This document shows, piece by piece, positions 47,398 through 57,225 of a DNA stretch of 64,000 nucleotides (position 1 is its first letter; the number at the start of each line of letters is the position of its first letter). Origin of the DNA: Paenibacillaceae bacterium GAS479 (lineage in GTDB: Bacteria > Bacillota > Bacilli > Paenibacillales > Paenibacillaceae); assembly GCA_900105225.1 (NCBI GenBank), contig LT629764.1, forward strand, positions 4,174,501-4,238,500, given 5' to 3'. Position numbers and translations under genes: made by a program. The notes beneath the pieces were generated by a model, which searched no databases, was not told the origin of the DNA, and saw only the letters and a list, made by a program, of their open reading frames with translations.

Positions 47398-47744
47398 TTT
47401 ATTTATGGGCTTTCATTGTGGGAGGAGCAATCTGCGTAATTGGTCAACTGATGTTCGATGTGGCCAAGCTGACTCCGGCACATACAATGTCTACGTTCGT
47501 CGTGGTTGGAGCGATTATCGACGGTTTCGGCTGGTACGAGCCATTGATTGACTTCGCCGGTGCCGGCATGACCGTGCCGATTACTAGCTTCGGCAACTCG
47601 CTCGTACACGGGGCGCTAACCGAGCTTCAAACGACCGGTTGGATCGGCGTCATCTCTGGCATCTTCAAGATTACGAGTGCGGGCATCAGCGCGGCGATCA
47701 TCTTCTCATTTCTGGCTGCGCTGATCATCCGACCCAAAGGATGA
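47394..47744 (+). CDS. spoVAE: Stage V sporulation protein AE (SpoVAEb type)
   Basis: 116-residue membrane protein related to SpoVAC in layout: [41 protein letters not shown]. Overlaps spoVAD by 4 bp (ATGA). Last gene of the operon, followed by a strong terminator. Confidence 0.94.
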   Translation: MIYLWAFIVGGAICVIGQLMFDVAKLTPAHTMSTFVVVGAIIDGFGWYEPLIDFAGAGMTVPITSFGNSLVHGALTELQTTGWIGVISGIFKITSAGISAAIIFSFLAALIIRPKG

Positions 47745-47767
47745 AGCTTTTTACCAGTTTCAATCGT

Positions 47768-47805
47768 AAATGGAGAATTCCCTTGTGGAATTCTCCATTT
47801 TTCAT
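47768..47805 (+). terminator. Terminator of the spoVA operon
   Basis: AAATGGAGAATTCC / GGAATTCTCCATTT stem, loop CTTGT, then T-rich. Confidence 0.92.
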
Positions 47806-47927
47806 TTTTATTTATTTCCATTGTTTGGGTTATTGTTGTTCTGTCTGACAGGTTCCTGTAAAATAATGAGACCAGCGCCCTGGGGTTGCTGGGCGAAAAA
47901 TGTTGATATCGGGGAGGAGTTGTCGAC

Positions 47928-48884
47928 GTGGAAGTTTATGCGCCAGACCAGCAGTTATGTTCGGCCATTCGCAGCAATTTGCAATCTGTCATCCTTGGCA
48001 AGGAACAGGAGATCGAGCTTGTGCTGATCGCCTTGCTGGCCGGAGGCCATCTGCTGCTGGAGGACGTTCCCGGCACAGGAAAAACCCAGCTTGTCAAAGC
48101 TCTTGCCCGCTCCATTGGCGGCGATTTCCGGCGCATTCAATGCAACCCGGATTTACTGCCTACCGATATTACTGGACTAACCATTTATCATCCCCGGGAA
48201 GAGCAATTCATTTTTCGTCCCGGTCCGATCATGTCCCATCTCGTGCTTGCGGATGAGATTAACCGTGCTACGACAAAAACGCAATCCGCTCTGCTGGAGG
48301 CGATGGAGGAAAGTAGCGTAACGGTTGACGGAGAAACGTACGCCTTACCTTCGCCGTTTATCCTGATCGCTACGCAGAACCCGATTGAATTTGAAGGAAC
48401 TTACCTGCTGCCAGAGGCGCAAATGGATCGCTTTATGATGAAGCTGTCGCTTGGTTATCCGGGTGAAGCCGACGAGCGGCGTATGGTCATGGCTCGCGAA
48501 AGCGGCCACCCTTCCGATGCGCTGACCCAAGTCGCTTCGATCGAGAAAATCATTGCGTTGCAGCAGCAGGTCGAACGTGTACATGCCGACGAGGCTGTCG
48601 GCGATTATCTCGTGCGGATCGTCCGCGGCACTCGCGAGCATGAAGGCGTTCAGCTCGGAGCCAGCCCCCGTGCTTCCGTTGCGCTTATGCGCGCGGCTAA
48701 GGCGCGCGCGCTCATGGAGCAGCGCGAGTACATTATCCCCGATGATGTGAAACAGCTGGCGCCGCATGTGTTATCCCATCGACTTATGCTGCAGCCGTCG
48801 GCCAGACTGAAGGGTGTTCGTGCGGAAACCGTCGTCCAGGATGTGATCGAGCGGACCAAAGCTCCGGTCCGACTGGAGCGCTGA
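47928..48884 (+). CDS. MoxR-family AAA+ ATPase
   Basis: 318 residues; Walker A GTGKT at 49-53 (EDVPGTGKTQLVKAL), Walker B LVLADEINRA, and sensor segments typical of MoxR (ATQNPIEFEGTYLLPEAQMDRF). MoxR ATPases act as chaperones for neighbouring DUF58 or VWA proteins. GTG 47928 with GGGGAGGAG upstream. First of a compact three-gene operon (2-bp gap to the next gene). Confidence 0.93.
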   Translation: MEVYAPDQQLCSAIRSNLQSVILGKEQEIELVLIALLAGGHLLLEDVPGTGKTQLVKALARSIGGDFRRIQCNPDLLPTDITGLTIYHPREEQFIFRPGPIMSHLVLADEINRATTKTQSALLEAMEESSVTVDGETYALPSPFILIATQNPIEFEGTYLLPEAQMDRFMMKLSLGYPGEADERRMVMARESGHPSDALTQVASIEKIIALQQQVERVHADEAVGDYLVRIVRGTREHEGVQLGASPRASVALMRAAKARALMEQREYIIPDDVKQLAPHVLSHRLMLQPSARLKGVRAETVVQDVIERTKAPVRLER

Positions 48885-48886
48885 GC

Positions 48887-50188
48887 ATGAGGCAACCTGC
48901 TGCTGGACGCAGGCCACCGAACCCGACCCGCCGCCGACTGTGGCTTATGGCTGTCCTGTATGTTTCCAGCTTGATGTATATGCTGTTTCAAGGCGGCAGA
49001 ACTCCGGTCATGCTTTTCTGCATTTTCAACGGTCTGATCCTTTATCTTATCCTTGGTTATTGGAGTGGTATTCGTCGTATTTCCGGCACGCGCAAGGCGG
49101 CGGCAGGCGGACCTGGGGCAACATCGGGACTGCCAGGCGTTGCTGGCTCGGACAATCGCTTGCTTGCCGCAGGCGAGACATTGCAGGTACAGCTTCAGCT
49201 TCGTCTGCCGGGCATCTATCCAGTCCCTTACGTGCTTGTCATGGAAAGGCTGGAGCGCAATGGAGGCACTGCGATACCGTTCGAAGTCAGCTTCGTTCCT
49301 AACGTAAAGCGAGCTGGCATTGCGGAATACGAGACGCCTCCACTGCGTCGAGGTGTCTATCGATTTCTCCCTACTGTATGTATAACCAAAGATATTTTTG
49401 GCTTTATCGAGCATACTGGTTCTTTCCATGAGGAGGGGAGTTTCTCGGTCCGTCCTCGAACGATTACGCTGTATGGCTGGGATCGTATCAGGCGTGGGGC
49501 AAAAGGACATTTCTCTCATGCTTCTGCGCCTCGTTCCTCACGAGAGACGACACAGATCAATGGTATTCGCGAATTCATGCCCGGCGATCGGCTGTCACGG
49601 ATTCACTGGGGTGCTACGGCCAAAACCGGCCAATGGAAATCTAAAGAATTCGAACGCGAAGCGCTTCCTAGAACGATAGTGCTTCTAGATGCTTATCGCA
49701 GCGCCGATGCCGGTGCTGCGGAGAGGTTCGAGACGGCTGTGTCCGCAGCAGCCTCGCTGTTTGAGCATGGGATGAGACGCGGAACTTCAATGGGTCTGTG
49801 GTGCTCCTCCGCCATCCCGACGGCGCTCAAAGCAAGAAGCGGCGGCGACCAATTGCATCGCGCGATGGAGCTGCTGACTGAGGTCGACAACAACGGCTCG
49901 GATAAGCTCGCTCAGGCTATTTTGCGCGCAGACCCGATTCTTGACCAGGGCTCGATGGCACTGCTCGTTACAGATGCTCCTTTGGAGGAAATTCGTCAGA
50001 CGATGAATTGGCTGTCGCGACGGAACCTGAATCCAGTCTGCATCAGGGTTCTTGCTGCCAACCATCCGCTTACCGCCTCAAGCCAGCATGAATTCATCGC
50101 TGCGGGCGCGATCTATACTATTCGCAGCCTTGAAGAGCTGCCTGCGGCGCTTGAAGGAAGGGAGGTGGCAGCAGATGCTGGAAGCTAA
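48887..50188 (+). CDS. DUF58-domain membrane protein
   Basis: 433 residues; two N-terminal helices, a beta domain, and a DUF58 domain with INGIREFMPGDRLSRIHWGATAKTGQWKSKEFE, similar in fold to VWA domains. Almost always found between a MoxR ATPase and a transglutaminase-like protein, as here. The function of the trio is unknown but is thought to concern the envelope. Overlaps the next gene by 14 bp. Confidence 0.92.
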   Translation: MRQPAAGRRPPNPTRRRLWLMAVLYVSSLMYMLFQGGRTPVMLFCIFNGLILYLILGYWSGIRRISGTRKAAAGGPGATSGLPGVAGSDNRLLAAGETLQVQLQLRLPGIYPVPYVLVMERLERNGGTAIPFEVSFVPNVKRAGIAEYETPPLRRGVYRFLPTVCITKDIFGFIEHTGSFHEEGSFSVRPRTITLYGWDRIRRGAKGHFSHASAPRSSRETTQINGIREFMPGDRLSRIHWGATAKTGQWKSKEFEREALPRTIVLLDAYRSADAGAAERFETAVSAAASLFEHGMRRGTSMGLWCSSAIPTALKARSGGDQLHRAMELLTEVDNNGSDKLAQAILRADPILDQGSMALLVTDAPLEEIRQTMNWLSRRNLNPVCIRVLAANHPLTASSQHEFIAAGAIYTIRSLEELPAALEGREVAADAGS

Positions 50189-52484
50189 TCGGATGCAAGT
50201 TAGGGCAGGACTATTCTCCAGAGGGGGGCAGCAAGCTCCTCGAGCGCGATGGTTTCTAGCGCTTTCTAGCGTGCTTACTGCCGTCATGATTGCGAGCACC
50301 GTATCGGTGCTGGAGGAGTTGTGGTGGGAGGAAACCTTTGTCATCGTTTACACGGTGTTAGCGGTGAGCGCTTTACTGGATCTCATACCGGTTGGGCGCA
50401 TTTATCGGTTGTTCGCCCAGCTAATTGCTGTTCTGTTGATTTTAATGCAGCTGTCTCCGATCCAATTGGGCTCAATTGGCCCACTGCTGCGCTATATGAC
50501 GGAAGGCGGCTTGGCGGCAGTCAGCGAAGTCGCTAGGCAGTTTAGTCCATTTCTGGAAATATCGCTTGCAGTCTGGGTTATCTATGCGATGTTTGCAACG
50601 TGGACGAGGTTGCGCATCCGTATCATTGGCTTTACAACGGTCAATCTGCTCGTATTGGCGATATCGGATTCCTTCACTCCAATTTACTTGTGGGACAGTG
50701 TAGCGATTGTCGTTTTCGCTGGATTGGTTTGGCTTATCGCGGAGCATTATGCAAGCTTTCAACAACAGCATCCGCTCAGTTGGAAACGATTGCTACGTTA
50801 TCCCCTGCAGCTGATGCTGCCAATCGTGCTCGTACTGTCGCTCGTCATGACTACGGGGCTAGTAGCGCCGGAGATTCCGCCGATTATCAAGGACCCCTAT
50901 ACCGTATGGAGAGAGTCGCAAGGGCAGCAGGTTGAGTCCTTTGTCGGGGACAAAGGCATTGCGCCGGCTAGCTCCGGAAAATCCGCTAAATCCGGATATA
51001 GCCGCAATGATGACAAGCTCGGCGGCGGCTTCAATTTTGACTACTCGCCAGTTATGGAGGTCACTTCATCGCAAAAGAGTTACTGGCGCGGGGAAACGAA
51101 GGACTATTATAACGGATCAGGTTGGACGAGCAGCGAGGAGTTGCAGGACAATATCATTCCGATGCCCTCGGATGGAACGGATATCGGGGTAATGGGTTTA
51201 GAGGTTATCGGAGAAAGGCCTTTAAGTCCGGATGCGGAAGTAGTCGAAATCAAACAATCGTTCAAAATGCTCCGTAAGGACAAATTCCCGGTGTTGTTCG
51301 CAGCGCCAACAGCTCGTTCTCTTGAAGTTTCTAATAATGGAAGAACCTCTTATGAGAACGCAGTTACTTTCCAGCCTATGATTAACAAATTAGGCATTGA
51401 TCTAGGGGGGAATACACCCTATCCGTCTGCCTATAAGGTTGTATCGGAGCAAGTTGTTCTGAACGATGCGCTTAAGGAGGCATCTGCAGCCCCTTTAAAC
51501 AGCATGCCATTCCTTTATTATGGCCAGGTTCCGGTAAATTCGCAGAGCCGCGTTGCCGATCTTGCGCGCGAGATTACGGCGGATGCCGTAACCGACTTTG
51601 ATAAAGCCAAAGCGATTGAAACTTATCTGAGCACTAATTTCACTTACACGAATGAGCCTGATCTGTCCAAAAAGAGGAGCAAAGACTTCGTGGACTCTTT
51701 CCTGTTCGAAATAAGGGAGGGTTACTGCGACTACTTCTCCACCGCAATGGCTGTCATGGCGAGACATGTCGACTTGCCGTCCCGCTGGGTGAAAGGTTAT
51801 GCACCTGGGTCAGGTACAGTTAATCGCGAAGATCTCATGCGCCAAGGCGCAACGATGGATGAACTTAGCGAGATGAAAGGCGAGGACACCTATACGGTAC
51901 GCAACTCCGACGCGCATTCATGGGTGGAGATTTATTTTGAAGGTTTTGGCTGGGTGCCATTTGAGCCTACGCCTGGCTTCGCTTTCCCTTATGCTTCTGC
52001 GGCCGGCAGCACGGCTCCTGAGCCTAGCATTAAGCCTGTGCCCTCAGCAGCTCCTGAAGTCGCTGAGAATTCCCCGTCAGAGGCAAACAGCTTCAACCTT
52101 CCGGCCTGGCTCGGTTGGGTCGGCCTTACGGTGTTGACTGCAGCGGTCGGCATCTTGGCGTTTAACCGCCGGGAACAGCTAGCTGGTCTGTGGAGCTCTT
52201 ATCGCACTCGGTCGCTCACTGCCGAGCAGCGAGTCGTCTGGGAGACGGAGCGATTGATCCGTTCAGCGCGGCGGCATGGCCTTACCAAGGCAGAGCATGA
52301 AACGCTTCGCGAAGCGATTGTACGCTGGTCGGAGCAACGCCGCTTCCTGAAGCAGGAATTTAGTGAACTGCTGCGATTTTTCGAGCGAGCCAAGTACGGC
52401 GGTAAGTCGGTTACGATGGAGGAAGCAGCCGTGTATTCCGACAATATCCGTGCTCTCCGCGGGCGATTGCGATCACCGAGCTGA
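50175..52484 (+). CDS. Membrane-bound transglutaminase-like protein (TgpA type)
   Basis: 769 residues from ATG 50175 (GGAGGTG eight bases upstream; the frame opens at 50052 inside the previous gene). About six N-terminal helices, an extracellular transglutaminase core with catalytic C518 (EGYCDYFSTAMAVMAR), His in NSDAHSWVEIYFEG and Asp/Glu in WVPFEPTPGF, a P/S-rich linker, another helix (about 680-700) and a cytosolic DUF4129-type tail. Last gene of the MoxR-DUF58-TgpA operon. Confidence 0.93.
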   Translation: MLEANRMQVRAGLFSRGGQQAPRARWFLALSSVLTAVMIASTVSVLEELWWEETFVIVYTVLAVSALLDLIPVGRIYRLFAQLIAVLLILMQLSPIQLGSIGPLLRYMTEGGLAAVSEVARQFSPFLEISLAVWVIYAMFATWTRLRIRIIGFTTVNLLVLAISDSFTPIYLWDSVAIVVFAGLVWLIAEHYASFQQQHPLSWKRLLRYPLQLMLPIVLVLSLVMTTGLVAPEIPPIIKDPYTVWRESQGQQVESFVGDKGIAPASSGKSAKSGYSRNDDKLGGGFNFDYSPVMEVTSSQKSYWRGETKDYYNGSGWTSSEELQDNIIPMPSDGTDIGVMGLEVIGERPLSPDAEVVEIKQSFKMLRKDKFPVLFAAPTARSLEVSNNGRTSYENAVTFQPMINKLGIDLGGNTPYPSAYKVVSEQVVLNDALKEASAAPLNSMPFLYYGQVPVNSQSRVADLAREITADAVTDFDKAKAIETYLSTNFTYTNEPDLSKKRSKDFVDSFLFEIREGYCDYFSTAMAVMARHVDLPSRWVKGYAPGSGTVNREDLMRQGATMDELSEMKGEDTYTVRNSDAHSWVEIYFEGFGWVPFEPTPGFAFPYASAAGSTAPEPSIKPVPSAAPEVAENSPSEANSFNLPAWLGWVGLTVLTAAVGILAFNRREQLAGLWSSYRTRSLTAEQRVVWETERLIRSARRHGLTKAEHETLREAIVRWSEQRRFLKQEFSELLRFFERAKYGGKSVTMEEAAVYSDNIRALRGRLRSPS

Positions 52485-52544
52485 TTGAGAAAAATCATTC
52501 GGGTGCTGTAACGAAGCCTTGCGGGACGTTCACTAACCACAGAG

Positions 52545-52581
52545 AAGGAGCCGCTCTTTCGACAAGAGTCGGTTCCTTTTT
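52545..52581 (+). terminator. Terminator of the MoxR operon
   Basis: AAGGAGCCGCTCTT / AAGAGTCGGTTCCTT stem with two mismatched pairs, then TTTTT. Confidence 0.82.
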
Positions 52582-52649
52582 GCGCGGTTATCCTGTAATA
52601 TGGTATAGTTTCGTAGATAACAGGCTCTTATAGTAAGGGAGACAAAGCG

Positions 52650-53177
52650 ATGTTCGAACGGCTGGTGCCGCACATGCGCGTGAAATCTATATATGATATC
52701 GATCTGAATCTGCTCACCGAAAAAGGTGTCAAGGGCATTATTACCGACCTCGACAATACACTTGTCGGCTCCAAGATTCCTCTGGCTACGCCGGAACTGA
52801 TCGTATGGCTGGACAGGCTTAGGGAGCTGGGCTTCAAGGTTGTTGTTGTGTCTAACAACCATGAGACCCGTGTTTCCCGTTTCGCCGAACCGCTGGCCAT
52901 TCCGTTCATCCACGCGGCCCGCAAGCCGTCCACACGCGCCTTTCGTAAGGCGCTTCAGGTGCTGGATTTGCAGGCGGAGCAAACGGTGGTTATCGGCGAT
53001 CAGATGATGACTGACGTGCTCGGAGGCAAGCGGATGGGGCTGTATACAATCCTTGTCGCTCCGATTGCGCCGCTTGACGAAGGTTTCGGAACCCGTATTA
53101 ACCGGATTCTGGAGCGGGTCGCCCTGTCCCGGTTACGCCGGAAGGGCCTGTGGCAAGAGGAGGAAGCAGGAAAGTGA
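52650..53177 (+). CDS. yqeG: YqeG-family HAD phosphatase
   Basis: 175 residues, HAD superfamily with DLDNTL at 33-38 (nucleophile D33), VVSNN and IGDQMMTDVLGGKRMG. YqeG is a IIIA-type HAD hydrolase of uncertain substrate. It opens the conserved yqeG-yqeH-aroE-yhbY-nadD-yqeK-rsfS run. A TATAGT at 52604 could be the -10. Overlaps yqeH by 4 bp. Confidence 0.95.
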   Translation: MFERLVPHMRVKSIYDIDLNLLTEKGVKGIITDLDNTLVGSKIPLATPELIVWLDRLRELGFKVVVVSNNHETRVSRFAEPLAIPFIHAARKPSTRAFRKALQVLDLQAEQTVVIGDQMMTDVLGGKRMGLYTILVAPIAPLDEGFGTRINRILERVALSRLRRKGLWQEEEAGK

Positions 53178-54313
53178 GCAAGCAAATGAAGGAACAAGGC
53201 AAGGATAAGGACCAGCCGTCTTGTGCAGGCTGTGGAGCCTCGTTGCAGACGCAGAGCAAGGACCGCCCGGGATACGTTCCGGCATCGGCACTGGATGCGG
53301 AGGGAGCAATCTGCCAGCGGTGCTTCCGCATCCGCAACTATAACGACGCTGTTCAGGTTTCCATTAATAACGACGAGTTTCTCAAGCTGCTGGGCGGCAT
53401 CGCGTCCACGGACAGCTTAGTCGTGCATATCGTGGATCTGTTTGATTTTGAAGGAAGCATGATCTCTGGCCTGCAGCGTTTTGTAGGGAACAATCCCGTG
53501 CTGCTCGTTGTGAATAAGATCGACTTGCTGCCTAAGGGCACCAACTACAACCGGCTCCGCAACTGGGTGCAGCGTCAAGCTAAGGCTCAGGGACTGCGTA
53601 CAGTCGATGTCGTGCTGTGCAGCGCCAAAAAAGGCATGGGCTTCGACCGCGTTGTCGAAGCAGTAGAGCAGCTCAGAGGACAACGCGATGTGTACGTCGT
53701 TGGTGCCACCAATGTCGGCAAGTCGACGCTGATCAACCGCCTGATCGCCGACTACAGCGATCTGGAGCGTGAGCTGACCGTATCGCGCTTCCCAGGCACG
53801 ACGCTGGATGAGATCCGCATCCCGCTTGATGACGGCAAGTCGATTATCGACACGCCGGGAATCGTTTATACGTCGCGCCTGACCGAGCTTGTACCGCGCG
53901 GAGTGCTCGGCTCGCTGCTGCCGGACAAGCCGATCAAGTCGCTGGTATATCAGCTGGATGCGGGACAGACGCTGTTTTTCGGCAGCTTGGTCCGCTTCGA
54001 CTACACGCATGGCGCCAACCTGAGCTTCACGCTTTATACGGCGAACGCCATGAAGGTGCATCGTACGAAGCTGGAACGCGCAGATGAGCTTTATGCCCAG
54101 CACAAAGGCGTTATGCTTGCGCCTCCGTCCCTGGAGGAGCTGCAGGGGATACCCGCCTGGACCCGCCATTCGTTGCGCATTCCGCGCGGCAGCGAGTCCG
54201 ATGTATTTATCTCCGGCCTCGGTTGGATTCGCGTCAACGGCACGAATGGAGCCCAGGTCGAAGTGTACGCGCCTAAAGGCGTCAAAGTGCTAGTCCGCGA
54301 AGCGTTGATCTAA
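53174..54313 (+). CDS. yqeH: Ribosome biogenesis GTPase YqeH
   Basis: 379 residues from GTG 53174 (GTGA overlap with yqeG; GAGGAGG upstream). N-terminal zinc finger C17, C20, C47 and C50 (CAGC, CQRC), then a circularly permuted GTPase: NKIDLLPKG, GATNVGKSTLINRL, SRFPGTTLD and DTPG. Known to be needed for 30S subunit assembly in B. subtilis. Confidence 0.96.
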   Translation: MSKQMKEQGKDKDQPSCAGCGASLQTQSKDRPGYVPASALDAEGAICQRCFRIRNYNDAVQVSINNDEFLKLLGGIASTDSLVVHIVDLFDFEGSMISGLQRFVGNNPVLLVVNKIDLLPKGTNYNRLRNWVQRQAKAQGLRTVDVVLCSAKKGMGFDRVVEAVEQLRGQRDVYVVGATNVGKSTLINRLIADYSDLERELTVSRFPGTTLDEIRIPLDDGKSIIDTPGIVYTSRLTELVPRGVLGSLLPDKPIKSLVYQLDAGQTLFFGSLVRFDYTHGANLSFTLYTANAMKVHRTKLERADELYAQHKGVMLAPPSLEELQGIPAWTRHSLRIPRGSESDVFISGLGWIRVNGTNGAQVEVYAPKGVKVLVREALI

Positions 54314-54349
54314 GTATCATTCAGAACATCGGGATAGGGGATATAGAAC

Positions 54350-55264
54350 ATGGACACCAAGCTTGTAGGCATCCCGGGGTTGCTGGTGGATAGCTCGACG
54401 ACGTTGTACGGAGTTATCGGCGATCCGATTCGGCAATCCAAATCACCGGTCATGATGAATCGGGCTTTCCGAGAAACAGGTGTAAATGGCGTTTATGCGG
54501 CATTTCATGTTACGCCGGACCGACTTGGCGATTTTTGGCTCGGTGTCCGGGCGATGGGCGTCCGTGGAGTCAATGTGACTATTCCGCACAAGCTTGATGT
54601 GATGAAACATCTGGACTATGTGGATGAGGGCGCGCGCTTGATCGGAGCGGTCAATACGGTCGTCAACAACGGCGGCATGCTGACCGGCTATAATACAGAC
54701 GGCATCGGTTATGTTCGCTCTTTAAAGGAAGAGGCCATACCAGAGCTGAAAGGCAAGCGGATCGCAGTCATTGGCGCCGGCGGTGCAGCACGGGGCATCC
54801 TGTATGCGCTGCTTGGCGAGGAGCCTGAGCATATCACAGTGCTCAATCGCACGGAGGAGCGAGCACGTGAGCTGGCAAGCGTTTTTGCGAGCCGTGGCAA
54901 CATCGAGGCGCTGCCGACGGCAGGATTGGCTGCGGATGAGGCGATCCGCAACGCGGATCTCGTCGTCAACACTACCTCCATCGGCATGTATCCTTATGTG
55001 GATGACCTGCCGGTGGATGTTTCACTGTTGCGGCCGGATGCGGTCGCCAGCGATTTGATTTATAACCCGCTGGAGACGGCTTGGCTGGCTCGCGCGAGGG
55101 AGCGCGGCTGCCGGACGCATGGCGGGCTTGGCATGTTTATTTATCAAGGCGCGTACGCCTTCGAATATTGGACGGGCCTTGCGGCGCCAGCAACAGCAAT
55201 GAGAGAGACTGTGCTTGCAGCGCTGTTGGCACCACCGCGGCCGGCTGAGGGTGCTAACCCCTAG
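54350..55264 (+). CDS. aroE: Shikimate dehydrogenase
   Basis: 304 residues; reduces 3-dehydroshikimate with NADPH in aromatic amino acid synthesis. Motifs: GVIGDPIRQSKSPVMMNRAF (substrate SKSP), NVTIPHKLDVMKHLD (catalytic Lys), GAGGAARGI (NADPH) and the late GLGMFIYQGAYAFEYWTG. Position within the yqe cluster matches B. subtilis. About 15 extra residues at the N-terminus. Confidence 0.96.
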   Translation: MDTKLVGIPGLLVDSSTTLYGVIGDPIRQSKSPVMMNRAFRETGVNGVYAAFHVTPDRLGDFWLGVRAMGVRGVNVTIPHKLDVMKHLDYVDEGARLIGAVNTVVNNGGMLTGYNTDGIGYVRSLKEEAIPELKGKRIAVIGAGGAARGILYALLGEEPEHITVLNRTEERARELASVFASRGNIEALPTAGLAADEAIRNADLVVNTTSIGMYPYVDDLPVDVSLLRPDAVASDLIYNPLETAWLARARERGCRTHGGLGMFIYQGAYAFEYWTGLAAPATAMRETVLAALLAPPRPAEGANP

Positions 55265-55325
55265 GCTGCGTCCGCTGCCTGCACATAATTGCAAAGCGGC
55301 TATACAAGAGAGGAATTGTGATTTC

Positions 55326-55622
55326 ATGACACTGACAGGTAAACAAAAACGCCATCTTCGCGCGTTGGCCCATCATCTAACCCCGATTTTCCAAATCGGC
55401 AAGGGCGGCATGAACGAGAATTTGGTGAAGCATATTGAAGAAGCAATTGAGAAGCGCGAGCTGCTCAAGGTGAATCTGCTCAATAACTGCGACGAGGATG
55501 CTCGCGAGGTAGGCGCGCAACTGGCAGAGGGCTCCGGTTCTCATCTGGTGCAAGTCATCGGCAAGACGATCGTGCTGTACAAAGAGTCCACAGACTACAA
55601 AACGATTGTACTGCCTCGTTAA
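55326..55622 (+). CDS. yhbY: YhbY-family ribosome-associated RNA-binding protein
   Basis: 98-residue CRM domain: LTGKQKRHLRALAHHLTPIFQIGKGG with the RNA-binding GKGG loop, and LVQVIGKTIVLYK. Binds pre-50S particles in known cases. Start at ATG 55326 with GAGAGGAA upstream; the open frame into aroE is not used. Confidence 0.94.
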   Translation: MTLTGKQKRHLRALAHHLTPIFQIGKGGMNENLVKHIEEAIEKRELLKVNLLNNCDEDAREVGAQLAEGSGSHLVQVIGKTIVLYKESTDYKTIVLPR

Positions 55623-55676
55623 TCGCCCTTGAGGCCACACTGCATGCAGAATTAGGACGTTTAAGGAGGGGACAGG

Positions 55677-56291
55677 ATGCGTAAAATTGGCTTGATGGGC
55701 GGAACGTTCGACCCAATCCATATCGGGCATCTTGTCGCCGCTGAGCGTTCCATGGAAGCCTGCGGCCTGGAGGAAGTCTGGTTCATCCCTAACGCGGGAC
55801 CGCCGCTTAAGGATCGGGCACCAGGTGCTTCACCCGAGGAAAGGCAACTAATGGTGGAGCTCGCAGTGAAGGAGCATCCAGCGTTCCGCGTGCTGGACTT
55901 GGAACTGAAGCGCGGCGGGGTCAGCTATACGTATGATACGATAGAGGAGTTGCAACGACTGAACTCTGAGACGGAGTTCCACTGGATTATCGGTACGGAT
56001 CGCATCCTTGATTTGCCCCGTTGGCATCGCATCGAGGAGCTTGCCGCCCGAATCCGCTTTATTGGCGTCGACCGTCCAGATGAAGTCGGACGGCCTTCCG
56101 ATCTTGGAGAGATGCCAGCTTTGCCGGAACGGCTGCAAGAGCGCGTCATCCGTGTCCCGATTCCGCAGCTCGCTATCTCCTCGACGGCAATTCGCACTCG
56201 GATCGGCGCTGGTTTGTCGGTCCGTTATCTCGTACCGGATGCGGTTCAACGTTATTTGATCGAGAAGGAGCTGTACCGTCTTGATGGATAA
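55677..56291 (+). CDS. nadD: Nicotinate-nucleotide adenylyltransferase
   Basis: 204 residues; joins nicotinate mononucleotide and ATP in NAD synthesis. Nucleotidyltransferase motifs GGTFDPIHIGHL and ISSTAIRTRI. AAGGAGGGG before the ATG. Overlaps yqeK. Confidence 0.96.
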   Translation: MRKIGLMGGTFDPIHIGHLVAAERSMEACGLEEVWFIPNAGPPLKDRAPGASPEERQLMVELAVKEHPAFRVLDLELKRGGVSYTYDTIEELQRLNSETEFHWIIGTDRILDLPRWHRIEELAARIRFIGVDRPDEVGRPSDLGEMPALPERLQERVIRVPIPQLAISSTAIRTRIGAGLSVRYLVPDAVQRYLIEKELYRLDG

Positions 56292-56877
56292 GCAGCAGCT
56301 AATGGCATCGATTCGCTCTGGCATGCCGGAGCGGAGATGGCAGCATGTTCAAGGCGTCATTGACACCTCCATCGTGCTTGCGGAGCGCTTCGGCGCCGAT
56401 CCGGCCAAGGCCGAGCTTGCCGCAATCTTGCATGATTTGGCGAAGTTCTGGCCGGTCGAGCGGATGCAGGAGTACGTCCGCGAGGATGGTGTCGATCTCG
56501 CCGTGCTGAATTATGACAAAGAGCTCTGGCATGCTCCAGCGGGAGCATGGGCGGCAGTCAAGGACTATGGCATCGATGATCCCGAGGTGCTTGCCGCGGT
56601 CCGCTACCATACATCCGGACGAGAAGGAATGACCCTGCTCGAGCGGGTCGTCTGCCTGGCGGACTACATGGAGCCAGGGCGAGAATTTCCCGGCGTCGAC
56701 CGGATTCGAGAGCTGGCGGACAGTGATCTGAATGCTGCTTTGATCGCTGGGTTCGACTCGACGATTCGCTTTTTGCTAGAAAAGGGCAAGCGTATCTATC
56801 CGCTAACGGTCGCTGCCCGCAATGATCTTATTCGTACCACCACCAATACAATTTTCACAGCCCAAGGAGGCAACTGA
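56281..56877 (+). CDS. yqeK: YqeK HD-domain phosphohydrolase (symmetrical Ap4A hydrolase type)
   Basis: 198 residues; HD domain with HVQGV, ILHDLAKFWP and YHTSG, which bind metal. Family members split diadenosine tetraphosphate. Start TTG 56281 (ten bases after AAGGAG) or ATG 56284; both lie inside the end of nadD. Followed without gap by rsfS. Confidence 0.93.
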   Translation: MMDKQQLMASIRSGMPERRWQHVQGVIDTSIVLAERFGADPAKAELAAILHDLAKFWPVERMQEYVREDGVDLAVLNYDKELWHAPAGAWAAVKDYGIDDPEVLAAVRYHTSGREGMTLLERVVCLADYMEPGREFPGVDRIRELADSDLNAALIAGFDSTIRFLLEKGKRIYPLTVAARNDLIRTTTNTIFTAQGGN

Positions 56878-57225
56878 ATGGCTCTTAATTCCGAACAACT
56901 GCTGCAAGCCGCTGTAGAAGCGGCTGAAGATAAAAAAGCGAGCAACATTGTTGCATTGAATCTTAAGGAAATTTCGCTTGTCGCGGACTACTTTGTCATC
57001 TGCCATGGTAATTCCGACACGCAGGTAAACGCAATCGCTACTGAAATCCGCAAACGCGCTCTAGCCGGCGGAGTTAACGTCCGTGGCATGGAAGGCATGG
57101 ATACGGCTCGCTGGGTACTGATCGATCTTGGCGACGTTGTTGTGCATGTATTCCACCGTGATGAGCGGGATTACTACAGTCTGGAAAGGCTCTGGTCTGA
57201 CGCCAAAGTCGTGGAGTTCGCATGA
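56878..57225 (+). CDS. rsfS: Ribosome silencing factor RsfS
   Basis: 115 residues: DKKASNIVALNLKEISLVADYFVICHGNSDTQVNAIATEI and WVLIDLGDVVVHVFHRDERDYYSLERLW, typical of RsfS (YqeL/YbeB), which binds L14 and blocks subunit joining in slow growth. ATG directly follows the yqeK stop. Confidence 0.96.
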   Translation: MALNSEQLLQAAVEAAEDKKASNIVALNLKEISLVADYFVICHGNSDTQVNAIATEIRKRALAGGVNVRGMEGMDTARWVLIDLGDVVVHVFHRDERDYYSLERLWSDAKVVEFA